A stretch of 64,000 bases of DNA from Methylosinus trichosporium OB3b. Lineage in GTDB: Bacteria > Pseudomonadota > Alphaproteobacteria > Rhizobiales > Beijerinckiaceae. The notes under the pieces were generated by a model, which searched no databases, was not told where the DNA came from, and worked only from the letters and a program-made list of their open reading frames with translations. The position numbers and the translations under genes are program-made. The DNA lies in assembly GCF_002752655.1 (NCBI RefSeq), contig NZ_CP023737.1, forward strand, positions 3,248,001 through 3,312,000, in the 5' to 3' direction. Below, in pieces: positions 34,180-43,093 of the stretch (position 1 is its first letter; each line of letters begins with the position of its first letter).

Positions 34180-35631
34180 ATGGCCGCCGCAATGATTTCA
34201 CTGACCGAATTTTTCGAAGGGGCCGCAGGATCGCTCGTCTGGCTGCTCTGCGCTTTCGCCGCCTTCTGGCTCATGTTCTACGCGCCTTTGTGGCGACGCG
34301 TCTTCCGTTGCAGCGTTTCGATCGCCGCCACGCCGGAAGCCGTCTGGTCCGCCATGTTGCTCGAGCCCTCGCCCCCGAACGGTTGGGCGGGCGTGCTGCA
34401 GATCGAGACGCAGCGCTTCGTCGAGGGCCCGCCGCTGCGGCACGAGGCCGTGGTCCGATTTTCGGCTCGACCGGGCGTGACCAGGACGCTCGTGTCGCGC
34501 GTCCTCCATCTCGAGCCGGCGACACGTCTCGAGACCGAGATCGAGTCGTTCGGCGGCGTCGCCTGGAAGCCGGCGGACGCTGCGCGCACCGTCTCGACGC
34601 TCACCGAGGAGAACGGCGTCACGCGCCTCGAGCAGCGCATCGATGTGAGGCCGAAGGGAATCGTCGGCCATTTGTGGGCGTCCCGCTTCTACGACCGATA
34701 TCATGATCACTTGCGCGCGCATTGCGAAGGCTCCGCCGCGCCTCCTGCAAAATCGGCCTTGTCGCGCTCGGCGGCGATCGGGCTCGGCGTGGCGGCGATC
34801 GCCGCGAGCGCGCTGATGCTCGGCGTGGGCGCTTCGGAGCATTCGGTCTGGTTCTATGTGCTCACGGCCGTCTGCCTGGAGGCTGCGGTTCTGCTCCATG
34901 AGCTCGGCCATTATGTCGTGATGCGCGCCTTCGGCCATAGCGACGCCGCCATAATGCTCATTCCGTTCTTCGGAGGCGCGACCCTCGGCGCGCGCCCGAC
35001 ATCGAGCCGCTACGAGCGAGCGATGATCGCTCTCGGCGGCCCGGCTTTTTCCGCTCTGCTGGTGGCGGCGCTCGCGCCGGCGGCCTATTGGAGCATCGAG
35101 GGCGGCGCGCCCGATCTCGATCTGCTCGACCGGCTCCTCGACGGCGCCGATGCGAGAGCCGCGGCGGCCTTCGTCCTGATCCCTCTCGTCTCGACGATGA
35201 TTCTGTTGAATATCGTCAATCTCGCGCCGCTGGGCATGCTCGACGGCGGCAAGGCGGTCGACGCGCTCGCTCCCGGCCGCATCTCGCGGGCGGTGTCGAT
35301 CACCGCTGTGTTTGCGGCTCTCGGCTATGCGACGACGCCGTGGGTCACGGCGAATTATCTCGGCAGCGTGGCCGCGCTGCTCGTCGCGGTCTGGACCTAT
35401 CGCCTATTGTCGCCTCACGCGCTCGATTTGGAGTCGGCGCCGATGAGCCGGCGGCAATCGGCGGCGGCGGGGGCGACGCTCGCCGTGACGCTCGCGATCC
35501 TCGTCGAAGCGTCCCGCACGCTGCTGCCGGATATTGCGGCGGCGATGCGATCGGGCTCCGAGCGGCCCGAGGACATGAGGCCGGCATCAGCCGCTCGCGA
35601 GGCGTGCGGCGATCACACCGCCACGCCGTGA
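34180..35631 (+). CDS. Membrane protein joining an SRPBCC-like domain to a site-2-protease-like region (copy B)
   Basis: The 483-residue protein ([18 protein letters not shown]) matches copy A along its length. It has an N-terminal helix, an SRPBCC-like domain (about 43-185; [20 protein letters not shown]) and a multi-helix part with [18 protein letters not shown] (HELGH at 240-244). The second motif [12 protein letters not shown] (347-358) is a perfect NxxPxxxLDGG, so all metal ligands of a site-2 protease are present. Several more helices follow. It is likely an intramembrane metalloprotease; the target is unknown. The 3' end overlaps the convergent rimO by 19 bp. Confidence 0.8.
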   Translation: MAAAMISLTEFFEGAAGSLVWLLCAFAAFWLMFYAPLWRRVFRCSVSIAATPEAVWSAMLLEPSPPNGWAGVLQIETQRFVEGPPLRHEAVVRFSARPGVTRTLVSRVLHLEPATRLETEIESFGGVAWKPADAARTVSTLTEENGVTRLEQRIDVRPKGIVGHLWASRFYDRYHDHLRAHCEGSAAPPAKSALSRSAAIGLGVAAIAASALMLGVGASEHSVWFYVLTAVCLEAAVLLHELGHYVVMRAFGHSDAAIMLIPFFGGATLGARPTSSRYERAMIALGGPAFSALLVAALAPAAYWSIEGGAPDLDLLDRLLDGADARAAAAFVLIPLVSTMILLNIVNLAPLGMLDGGKAVDALAPGRISRAVSITAVFAALGYATTPWVTANYLGSVAALLVAVWTYRLLSPHALDLESAPMSRRQSAAAGATLAVTLAILVEASRTLLPDIAAAMRSGSERPEDMRPASAAREACGDHTATP

Positions 35632-36971
35632 AGATCGTAAGCGTCCGCCCGCTCGATCTTCACTGTCACGATATCTCCGGCCCTGAGCGGCCTGCGTGAC
35701 GCCACATTCACCGCGCCGTCGATCTGTGGCGCATCGGCCTTCGAGCGTCCCTTGGCGAGGGCGCCGGATGCTCCGCCGCCCGGCTCGTCGATCAGCACCT
35801 GCAGGCGCTTGCCGATCTTGCGCTTCAGCAGCCTGGCGCTCACCTTCTGCTGGCGCTCCATGAAGCGCTTCCAGCGCGTCTCCTTCACCTCGTCGGGAAC
35901 CGCCTCCAGCGGCAGGTCGTTGGCCGGCGCGCCGGCCACCGGCTCGTAGCGGAAGGCGCCGGCGCGGTCGATCTCCGCCTCGTCCAGCCAATCGAGCAAA
36001 TAGCAAAAATCCGCCTCGGTCTCGCCCGGAAAGCCGACGATGAAGGTCGAGCGCAAGGTGAGGTCGGGGCAGATGCGCCGCCACGCCTTGATGCGCTCCA
36101 GCGTCTTCTCCTCATTGGCGGGGCGCTTCATCGTCTTCAATACGGAGGGCGCGGCGTGCTGGAATGGGATATCGAGATAGGGGAGCACCTTCCCCTCCGC
36201 CATCAGCGCGACGACCTCGTCGACATGCGGGTAAGGGTAGACGTAATGCAGCCTGACCCATGCGCCGAGCGAGCCGAGCTCCCGGGAGAGATCGAGGAAG
36301 CGCGCGCGCACCGCGCGATCGCCGAAGGCGCTCTCGGCATAGCGCAGGTCGCGCCCATAGGCGCTCGTGTCCTGCGAGATCACCAGCAGCTCCTTCACGC
36401 CCGCCTTCACCAGCTTCTCGGCCTCGCGCAGCACCTCCGCCGCCGGGCGCGAGGCGAGCGGGCCGCGCAGATGCGGAATGATGCAGAAGGAGCAGGAATT
36501 GTCGCAGCCCTCGGAAATTTTCAGATAGGCGTAGTGACGGGGCGTCAGCTTGACGCCCTGCTCCGGCACCAGATCGAGGAACGGATCGCGACGCGGCGGC
36601 GCCGCCGCATGGACCGCCTCCACCACGCTCTCATAGGCCTGCGGCCCGGTGATCGCCGTCACTTGCGGAAAGCGGTCGGTGATCGCCTGCGGCTCGGCGC
36701 CCATGCAGCCGGTGACGACGACCTTGCCGTTCTCCTTCAGCGCAGCGCCGATCGCCTCGAGCGATTCCGCCTTGGCGCTGTCGAGAAAGCCGCAGGTGTT
36801 GACGACGACGACATCGGCCCCCGCATGGGTGCGCGAGAGCTCATAGCCCTCGGCGCGCAGCCGCGTGAGGATGCGCTCGCTGTCGACCAGCGCCTTGGGA
36901 CAGCCGAGCGAGACGAAGGAGACGCGCGGCGCGTCGGCGGCGGGCTCGGCCGGAGGGGGCGGGTTCTGCAT
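35613..36971 (-). CDS. rimO: Ribosomal protein S12 methylthiotransferase RimO
   Basis: The start at ATG 36971 ([16 protein letters not shown]) gives 452 residues. The N-terminal UPF0004 domain has [18 protein letters not shown] and [18 protein letters not shown] with cluster Cys residues. The radical SAM motif is [15 protein letters not shown] (CxxxCxxC). A TRAM domain ends the protein. RimO adds a methylthio group to an Asp of ribosomal protein S12 using two iron-sulfur clusters and S-adenosylmethionine. It is divergent from fabH. Its last 19 bp overlap copy B of the SRPBCC/S2P-like pair on the other strand. Confidence 0.95.
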   Translation of the reverse strand: MQNPPPPAEPAADAPRVSFVSLGCPKALVDSERILTRLRAEGYELSRTHAGADVVVVNTCGFLDSAKAESLEAIGAALKENGKVVVTGCMGAEPQAITDRFPQVTAITGPQAYESVVEAVHAAAPPRRDPFLDLVPEQGVKLTPRHYAYLKISEGCDNSCSFCIIPHLRGPLASRPAAEVLREAEKLVKAGVKELLVISQDTSAYGRDLRYAESAFGDRAVRARFLDLSRELGSLGAWVRLHYVYPYPHVDEVVALMAEGKVLPYLDIPFQHAAPSVLKTMKRPANEEKTLERIKAWRRICPDLTLRSTFIVGFPGETEADFCYLLDWLDEAEIDRAGAFRYEPVAGAPANDLPLEAVPDEVKETRWKRFMERQQKVSARLLKRKIGKRLQVLIDEPGGGASGALAKGRSKADAPQIDGAVNVASRRPLRAGDIVTVKIERADAYDLHGVAV

Positions 36972-37075
36972 GGAAAGACGCTTGCCATGGCGCGAGCGCC
37001 GTGGCAATCGCCCTGGCGCGCGCAATGCCGAAGCCGAGGCTCGTCGCCGCGCCAGGATCGGGCGAGCTGTCGAGA

Positions 37076-37133
37076 GCGAGCCTGAAGGCGCGGTCCGAGG
37101 CCCGCATCTGGACCGCGAGCCTCGAAGGCTCGC
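37076..37133. repeat. Long inverted repeat, degenerate family copy 3 of 3
   Basis: GCGAGCCTGAAGGCGCGGTCC (left, with two bases missing in the middle) pairs imperfectly with GGACCGCGAGCCTCGAAGGC and following bases (right, ending 37133). It is clearly related to the elements at 7874 and 29321 but has decayed. It lies in the 192-bp divergent gap between rimO and fabH. Confidence 0.75.
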
Positions 37134-37163
37134 CCCCAGCAAGAAAGAAAGGGCGACACGCCT

Positions 37164-38132
37164 TTGCTCAGAACCGTCATCCTCGGAACCGGGTCCTATT
37201 CTCCCTCACGGGTCCTGACCAATTCCGACCTCGAGAAAATGGTCGCGACCTCCGGTCCCTGGATCGTCAGCCGCACCGGCATAGAGGAGCGGCGCGTCGC
37301 CGCGCCGGAGGAATCGACCGCGACCATGGCGGCCGCGGCGGCGCGCAACGCTCTCGCTCTCGCCGGCGTCGATCCGCTCGAGATCGACATGATCATTCTC
37401 GGCACCGTCACCGGCGACGCCATGACCCCCGCCTCGGCCGCCTATGTGCAGGCTGCGATCGGCGCCGCCAACGCTTTCGCCTTCGACGTCTCCGCCGCCT
37501 GCGCCGGCTCGCTCTACGCGCTCTCCATCGCCGACCAGTTCCTGCAGAGCGGCAAGATTCGGCGCGCGCTGGTGATCGGCGCGGAGACGCTGAGCCGCGT
37601 CACCGATTGGACCAATCGCGAGACCTGCGTGCTGTTCGGCGACGGCGCCGGCGCCATGGTGCTCGGCCGCGGCGAGGAGGAGGGGCGCGGACTGCTGGCG
37701 ACGAGCCTGCGCACCGACGGCTCCCTCACCGGCATTCTCGGAATTCCGCGCCCCTCGGCCGGCGCCGAGGGCGTCCTCGAGGGCGGCAAGATCAAGATGA
37801 AGGGCCGCGAGGTCTATAAGTTCGCCACCCGCGTCCTGCCGGAGATCGTCGGCGAGGCGCTGGCGCAGGCGGGGGTGAGCCCGAGCGAGATCGACCATGT
37901 GATCGCCCATCAGGCCAACGCCCGCATCATCGAATCCGTGCTCGCCAATCTCGGCGTGCCGGTCGAGAAATGCTGGATGAACATCGCCCGCTTCGGCAAC
38001 ACCTCGAGCGCCTCGCTGCCGATCACGCTGGATGAGGCCAATCGCGCGGGGCGTTTGAAGAAGGGCGATGTGATCGCCATGATGGCGATCGGCGCCGGCA
38101 TGACCTGGGGCGGCGCCGTGATGCGGTGGTGA
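37164..38132 (+). CDS. fabH: Beta-ketoacyl-ACP synthase III
   Basis: The 322-residue protein begins at TTG 37164 (translated [17 protein letters not shown]). The catalytic triad is present: Cys113 in [17 protein letters not shown], His in [10 protein letters not shown] and Asn in [16 protein letters not shown]. FabH starts fatty acid synthesis by condensing acetyl-CoA with malonyl-ACP. It is not in the usual plsX-fabH order, so it may be a second copy or serve another pathway; that is unresolved. A GGGCGAC segment precedes the start. The gene ends at a hairpin opposite the TonB receptor. Confidence 0.92.
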   Translation: MLRTVILGTGSYSPSRVLTNSDLEKMVATSGPWIVSRTGIEERRVAAPEESTATMAAAAARNALALAGVDPLEIDMIILGTVTGDAMTPASAAYVQAAIGAANAFAFDVSAACAGSLYALSIADQFLQSGKIRRALVIGAETLSRVTDWTNRETCVLFGDGAGAMVLGRGEEEGRGLLATSLRTDGSLTGILGIPRPSAGAEGVLEGGKIKMKGREVYKFATRVLPEIVGEALAQAGVSPSEIDHVIAHQANARIIESVLANLGVPVEKCWMNIARFGNTSSASLPITLDEANRAGRLKKGDVIAMMAIGAGMTWGGAVMRW

Positions 38133-38134
38133 GG

Positions 38135-38180
38135 GGCGGCGCGGGAGCGGACGAAATCCGCTCCCTGTTGCAGCGCCGCC
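38135..38180. terminator. Stacked hairpin between fabH and the TonB receptor
   Basis: GGGAGCGGA (38143-38151) pairs with TCCGCTCCC (38157-38165) around CGAAA. An outer stem GGCGGCGC (38135-38142) / GCGCCGCC (38173-38180) stacks on it with a bulge on one side. It sits between convergent genes and probably ends both transcripts. Confidence 0.65.
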
Positions 38181-38205
38181 ACAGGATGCCGCCCGAGCTC
38201 TATTC

Positions 38206-40899
38206 CTAGAACTCGAGCTTGATCGTGCCGACGGCCGTGAACGGCGCCCCGGGATAGATCGCATATTTCGGCGTCGAGAAATTGCTGTCCGACGACTCGT
38301 AGTAGCGGGTGTTGGCGAGATTGCGCAGATTGAGCTGCGCCGTCACCGTCTGACCCATGACCTTCCATTTATAGGCGGCCATCGCATCGAGACGCACATA
38401 GCCGGGAAGCTGGAAGCTGCTCTGATCGTCGCCCTGGCGATTGCCGACGACGAACACGCCGAAACCGAGGCTGAGACCGTCGAGCGCCGTGATCTCCCTC
38501 ACATCCCATTTTGCCCAGAAGCTTCCCTGATAGCGCGGAACGCCCATCAGGCGGCGTCCTTGCGTGGTGGTCGCCGGATCGGTGTTCGTGTCCTTTGTGA
38601 CGCGCGCATCCATATAGGTGAAGCTGCTGATGAGGCTCATATTATCGAGGATCTTGCCGCTCGCGTCGAATTCGACGCCCTTGCTGCGCGCCGCGCCGAC
38701 CAGGAGGAGCGCGGTCGGGTCGAGCGAGGCGATGTCGCGCACCGGGATGTTCTTCTTCTCCAGCTCGAACAACGCGACCGTCGTCGTCAGCCGCCCGTCG
38801 AACCATTCCGCCTTCGCGCCGACCTCGACCTGCTCGCTTTTCCCGGGCGCGAAGGGGCGATTGAAATTGTCGACGCCCGCCGAGGCGCTGATATTGGGTG
38901 TGAACGCCTGCGTCCAGCTTCCGTAGACGCTCGCCCAGGGAACGGGCTGGAAGAGAAGGCCGACGCGCGGACTGAAGGCCGTGTCGGAACGGGTGGGCGC
39001 GAGGAAGCTGTATTGACGATTGGCGGCGGACAGGGGATCGCCGACCGCGGCGGGATTGATGGTCACGGGATGAGAGTAGATATAGGATTCGGCCGCCTCG
39101 GCGGAGCTGCCGCGCGCTTGGCCCTGCCAGAGCCAGTCGAAGCGGCCGCCGCCGAGAATATGCAGCTTTCCGTCCAGGAGCGAGACATGGTCCTGGAAGT
39201 AGAGACCTTCCTGATCCAACAGATTGACTTGGCGATCGTTCAGATAGCGGGGCCGGTCATAGACGCGCTGCCACTCGTAGAATGAGGTTGGGATCGAGGT
39301 GTAGACCGCGCTGGCCCATGGATCGTACATATTGACGGTGAACGCGGGGTCTGGCGGGTAGAAGCGCCCCTGATTTCCGTAGGCCGCATAAATGTGCTGA
39401 TAGTCGAATCCGATCAGCGTGTCGTGATGCGTGTCGGCGATATCGAAATGCCCGAGCAGATCGAGATTCGTGCCGTAGACTTCCGAATCATTCTGCTGAC
39501 TGAAGGGAAGCCTGAGCACATTGCCCGCCGAATCGACGTCGGCGTTGCTGGAGTAGGCGTCGTCGTGATGCAGGAAGCTGGCCAGGAAGCGATGTTTCAA
39601 GGTGAAGCTGTCGTTGAATCGGTGCGTCAGCTCCGATCCGACATAGAGGTTGCGGTTGTTGGACAGGGGCGCATTGGGCCCGACGTGGTTGCGCGAGATC
39701 GGAATATTAGCTGGCCGGGTAGGATTCGAGGGATCGATAGTGATGCCGAGATTCTGCGTGAAGTCCTGATTGTAATATTCGACGTCCGCCGTGAAGCTCG
39801 TGTCCTGCGTCGGGCGCCAGGTCACGCTCGGATTGACGTGGACGCGGTCGGTATGGCTGAAATCGCGGAAGCCGCCGCTGTTCAGATAGCCGCCCGAGAC
39901 GCGATAGAGGACGGATTTGTCCTCGGTCGCAGAATCGGCGATGTCCCATTCGGTGAAATATTGCGAGAACTGCCCGAAGCGCTGCTGAATCGTGTGGATC
40001 GGCGCGTCCACCGGACGCTTCGTCACGATATTGATCAGTCCGCCCGGATCGCTGCGGCCGTAGAGCATCGAGTCGGGCCCCTTCATCACCTCGACTCTCT
40101 CGATGTTCGACGTGCCGATATCGAGGAGATTGCCCGGCGACACCGCTAGCAGGCCATTGCGAAACATGCGCGGCGTCAGGAAGCCGCGAATGCGGTTGAA
40201 GACCTGGCTGCCCGATTGCGATTGCGCGGTCTGCACGCTGCTCACATTCTCGAGCGCGTCCTTGATGTTGGTGACGACCTGATCCTTCAGAACCTCGTGC
40301 GGCACCACCTTCACCGACGCCGGCAGCTGCAGGTTCGGAATGTCCATCTTGGTCGCGGTCGAAGTGGTGGGCGTGACATATCCGGTCGCTCCCCCGCTTC
40401 CGAGGCCCGCGGCGCCGCGCGCTCGCGTCTGCTGGGCGCCGACGTCGATCGGCGGCAGCGCCTCCGCCCCGCTCGCGTCATTGCGCGTCGTGTCGTTCTG
40501 CGCCAGCGTGATCAGCACGGTGCGGCGATTATCGGCGAAGCGATAGATGAGGTCGGTGCCGGCGAGCAGCCGGTCGAGCGCCTCGCGCAGCGAATGCCGG
40601 CCGGTGAGGCCCTTCGTGCGCAGGCCCTGCGCGAGGCGCGCCTCGAAGGCCACATGCATGCCGACGGAATCGGCGAGATCGTTGAGCGCCGAGGACATCG
40701 ACCCCGGCGGGATGTGATAGGTGGCGACGAGCCCGCCGATCTCCTCGGGCGCGATGGAGGCCGCCGCCGGCGTGACCGGCGTCCCGCCGCCGACGGCGGC
40801 GCCGAGCATCAGCGAGGCGAGCGCTGTTCCCATGGCCTCGCCTCCCCGCCGCGCCCTGTTCCGCTTGCTGCGCTCATTCGCAACGACTCGCCGCTTCAT
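38206..40899 (-). CDS. TonB-dependent siderophore receptor with STN signalling domain
   Basis: The start at ATG 40899 (MKRRVVANERSKRNRARR) gives 897 residues, with GAGGGGCG upstream. The signal region is followed by an STN domain (about 55-105; GLVATYHIPPGSMSSALND) that contacts FecR. A plug domain (about 200-310) and a beta barrel follow, ending PFTAVGTIKLEF with terminal Phe. It takes up a siderophore-type ligand across the outer membrane using TonB energy. With the FecR and FecI genes upstream on the same strand it forms a cell-surface signalling unit. The ligand is not evident; a copper-binding compound is also possible in a methanotroph. Confidence 0.93.
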   Translation of the reverse strand: MKRRVVANERSKRNRARRGGEAMGTALASLMLGAAVGGGTPVTPAAASIAPEEIGGLVATYHIPPGSMSSALNDLADSVGMHVAFEARLAQGLRTKGLTGRHSLREALDRLLAGTDLIYRFADNRRTVLITLAQNDTTRNDASGAEALPPIDVGAQQTRARGAAGLGSGGATGYVTPTTSTATKMDIPNLQLPASVKVVPHEVLKDQVVTNIKDALENVSSVQTAQSQSGSQVFNRIRGFLTPRMFRNGLLAVSPGNLLDIGTSNIERVEVMKGPDSMLYGRSDPGGLINIVTKRPVDAPIHTIQQRFGQFSQYFTEWDIADSATEDKSVLYRVSGGYLNSGGFRDFSHTDRVHVNPSVTWRPTQDTSFTADVEYYNQDFTQNLGITIDPSNPTRPANIPISRNHVGPNAPLSNNRNLYVGSELTHRFNDSFTLKHRFLASFLHHDDAYSSNADVDSAGNVLRLPFSQQNDSEVYGTNLDLLGHFDIADTHHDTLIGFDYQHIYAAYGNQGRFYPPDPAFTVNMYDPWASAVYTSIPTSFYEWQRVYDRPRYLNDRQVNLLDQEGLYFQDHVSLLDGKLHILGGGRFDWLWQGQARGSSAEAAESYIYSHPVTINPAAVGDPLSAANRQYSFLAPTRSDTAFSPRVGLLFQPVPWASVYGSWTQAFTPNISASAGVDNFNRPFAPGKSEQVEVGAKAEWFDGRLTTTVALFELEKKNIPVRDIASLDPTALLLVGAARSKGVEFDASGKILDNMSLISSFTYMDARVTKDTNTDPATTTQGRRLMGVPRYQGSFWAKWDVREITALDGLSLGFGVFVVGNRQGDDQSSFQLPGYVRLDAMAAYKWKVMGQTVTAQLNLRNLANTRYYESSDSNFSTPKYAIYPGAPFTAVGTIKLEF

Positions 40900-41037
40900 C
40901 GTTTTTCGCCCCTCGGATCGTGGGGCGTCCGCACGCCCCGCGACCAACCGACGGGGAGCCCGCGAAAAGGGGACAAAGATTTTTCGAGCCGGAACGCGGA
41001 AGCTGCGGGCTGTGACTTTTATGCATCACCGCGCCCC

Positions 41038-41970
41038 TCACTCATGCAGGATGGCGACGAAGCGGGTGACGAAAGTGGCGCGAAGGCCGAGCGCGGTCTC
41101 GATCGCCTCGATCGCCTGGGCGGGATCGTCGGCGCTGAACACCCCGGTGACGCCGCGCGCGCAGATCGCCGCGCTGGCGCAAGCGAAGACGCCGCGATTG
41201 CGGCGGCCGAGCGCGGCGAGCAGATCGCGCAGCGGCGCATTCTCGACGATCAGCTTGCCGCGCCGCCAGGCGGTGACCCAACCGGTCTTGACGGGCGCGG
41301 GCGCCGTCGCCACGGCGCCGTCGCGAAAGGCGCTCTGCTGGCCCTCGCCGACCGTCACCTCGGCCCCGCCGCTCGCGACCCGCACGCTGTGCTCGGTGAC
41401 GGCGACGTGGGCGCCCGTTTCGTCCAGCGCCACATCGAAGGCGGTGCCGAGCGCGGTGACGCTCCCGCCGGCGGCGGCCACGACGAAGGGGCGCGACGGC
41501 GCCGGCGCGACCTCGAAATAGGCCTCGCCCGAGAGCAACTCCACGCGGCGCTCCGAAGCGTCGAAGCGCAGCGCGATCGCCGAGCGGGCGTCGAGATGGA
41601 CGCGCGAGCCGTCCTCGAGCGTGACGAGCCGCGTCTCGCCGGCGCCGGAGAAATGGTCGGAGCGCAGAAAGGCCGAGAGCTCGCCCCAGTCGGCGAGCAG
41701 CGCGACAGTCGCGGCGAGGAGCGGAGCGGCGAGCGCGAGCCGCAGCGCGGGACGCGCCGGCGCGGGCCGTTTCGCCGCCGGCCGCGGTAGAGTGGCCATA
41801 TGAGCGGTGAGGCGCGCGATATTGTCCAGAGCCGCGGCGTTGGCGGGATCGGCGCGCCATGACTCATAGGCGGCCTGCTCGTCCGCGCCCAGCGGGCCGG
41901 CGCGCAGGCGCATCCACCAATCGACCGCCGCCTCGCGCCGGCGGGCATTTTGTCCACGCCCCTCGTTCAT
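41038..41970 (-). CDS. fecR: FecR family anti-sigma regulator
   Basis: The 310-residue protein opens MNEGRGQNARRREAAVDWWM, a FecR N-terminal domain (DUF4880-like, with WWMRLRAGPLGADEQAA) that holds the sigma factor in the cytoplasm. A membrane helix (about 85-105) leads to the periplasmic FecR domain (LVTLEDGSRVHLDARSAI). The C-terminal part meets the STN domain of the receptor. When the receptor binds ligand, FecR frees FecI. It lies between the ECF sigma gene and the receptor on the same strand. Confidence 0.9.
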   Translation of the reverse strand: MNEGRGQNARRREAAVDWWMRLRAGPLGADEQAAYESWRADPANAAALDNIARLTAHMATLPRPAAKRPAPARPALRLALAAPLLAATVALLADWGELSAFLRSDHFSGAGETRLVTLEDGSRVHLDARSAIALRFDASERRVELLSGEAYFEVAPAPSRPFVVAAAGGSVTALGTAFDVALDETGAHVAVTEHSVRVASGGAEVTVGEGQQSAFRDGAVATAPAPVKTGWVTAWRRGKLIVENAPLRDLLAALGRRNRGVFACASAAICARGVTGVFSADDPAQAIEAIETALGLRATFVTRFVAILHE

Positions 41971-42050
41971 CTATTCCTGTCCGCCCTCATCGCCGCTTCG
42001 CCTCCTTCGACGCGCCCACCCCCTCGAGGGGACAGAAGCGCGTAAAATAC

Positions 42051-42551
42051 TCACTCCACCGCGGCGCGGCAGCGCAGCACGGCGCGGCGCAACTGCTTGC
42101 GCGCGCCATTCTCCGATATGCCGAGCCGCGCGGCGATCTCCTCGATCGAGAGATTGTCGTGGATGGCGAGGGTCAGCACCTCGCGGCAGCCGGGCGGCAG
42201 ATCGGCCATGGCCGCCTGCAAGCGTTTCGACTGGCGCTCGAGATCGAGGCGCCCTTCACCCTCGTCGGCCTCGCTCGGGACGTCGGCGGCGTCGCGGCCG
42301 GAATCGATGATCCTCCGCTCGATCTTGCGGCGGCGGGCGAGGTCGCGCAGCAGATTGGCGGCGATGCGCTGCAGAAAGGCCGGCGGATCGGCGATTTCGC
42401 GGAAGCTCTCATAGCGCAAGGCGCGCGCAAAAGTCTCCTGCAGCAGGTCGGAGGCGTCGTCCGAGCCCACGCGGCGGGTGAGATAGGCGAGGAGATCGCG
42501 CTTGTTGCGCAAGAACAAGTCGCGGAGCGAATGTTTCGTCTGATCGGGCAT
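42051..42551 (-). CDS. fecI: ECF-family RNA polymerase sigma factor (FecI-like)
   Basis: The 166-residue protein has only regions 2 and 4, as expected for ECF factors. Region 2 is RDLFLRNKRDLLAYLTRRVG and SDLLQETFARALRYESF. Region 4 contains LSIEEIAARLGISENGARKQ, the helix-turn-helix for the -35. It would direct transcription of the downstream TonB receptor. It is the first gene of the FecI-FecR-receptor unit. Its gene is 98 bp from a DUF2946 gene on the same strand. Confidence 0.92.
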   Translation of the reverse strand: MPDQTKHSLRDLFLRNKRDLLAYLTRRVGSDDASDLLQETFARALRYESFREIADPPAFLQRIAANLLRDLARRRKIERRIIDSGRDAADVPSEADEGEGRLDLERQSKRLQAAMADLPPGCREVLTLAIHDNLSIEEIAARLGISENGARKQLRRAVLRCRAAVE

Positions 42552-42649
42552 GGCCTGCGTCCGACGCGGGGCGCGCGTCTGGAGACGGCGGCCCGGCGAG
42601 TGGGGCGGCGGAGGGCTCTGCCACTCCGCGACGACGAGGCGTGACGCTT

Positions 42650-43012
42650 TCAGGCGCGCGGCGGCGCGCGCGACGACCAGGGGCGCCGCATGCGCCTGTC
42701 TGGCCCGACATCGGCGACGCGCCGCGGCGCTGGTACGAGGCGGGGCCGCCGCGTGAGCAGGCCGAGCGCCGGCTCGCCGAAGGCGATGGGCCGCGCGGCC
42801 TGACAGCAGGCGAGCCCCGTGCAGCCGCTTCCCTTATCGACGGGGGCATGATCCGCGCCGCTCCCGGCGGCCGCACACACGGGCGCCCAGCCGCTCTCGG
42901 CCATGGGGCCGCGCGGTGCGGCGAAGGCCAGCGCCTGCAGCAGCAGCAGCGCCGCGACGCAGGACGCGAATGCGCCGGCGATCCGACGAAGGAGAGGCGG
43001 GAGCGTCGCCAT
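42650..43012 (-). CDS. DUF2946-like small secreted protein with Cys-rich motif
   Basis: The 120-residue product has a hydrophobic N-terminal segment (about 8-31) serving as signal or anchor. It then shows Cys46, Cys64, Cys69 and Cys70, the last within SGCTGLACCQAARP, similar to DUF2946 proteins. A Pro/Arg-rich tail follows. DUF2946 genes often lie beside TonB receptors and copper- or iron-handling genes. Binding of a metal by the Cys cluster is inference. The gene precedes the FecI unit on the same strand. The ribosome binding site is weak. Confidence 0.55.
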   Translation of the reverse strand: MATLPPLLRRIAGAFASCVAALLLLQALAFAAPRGPMAESGWAPVCAAAGSGADHAPVDKGSGCTGLACCQAARPIAFGEPALGLLTRRPRLVPAPRRVADVGPDRRMRRPWSSRAPPRA

Positions 43013-43093
43013 TGTCGCAGGGTCGGCAAAACGGGGGAAGGCGTCAAGGACAAAAGCTCACGCTGCAATAAATCCGCGGCTGTTGCCGCAGCG

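Noticed and set aside
38206-40899. Calling the TonB receptor a methanobactin receptor
   Set aside because: The STN-FecR-FecI arrangement fits, but no methanobactin synthesis or transport genes are in the window and the ligand cannot be read from sequence.
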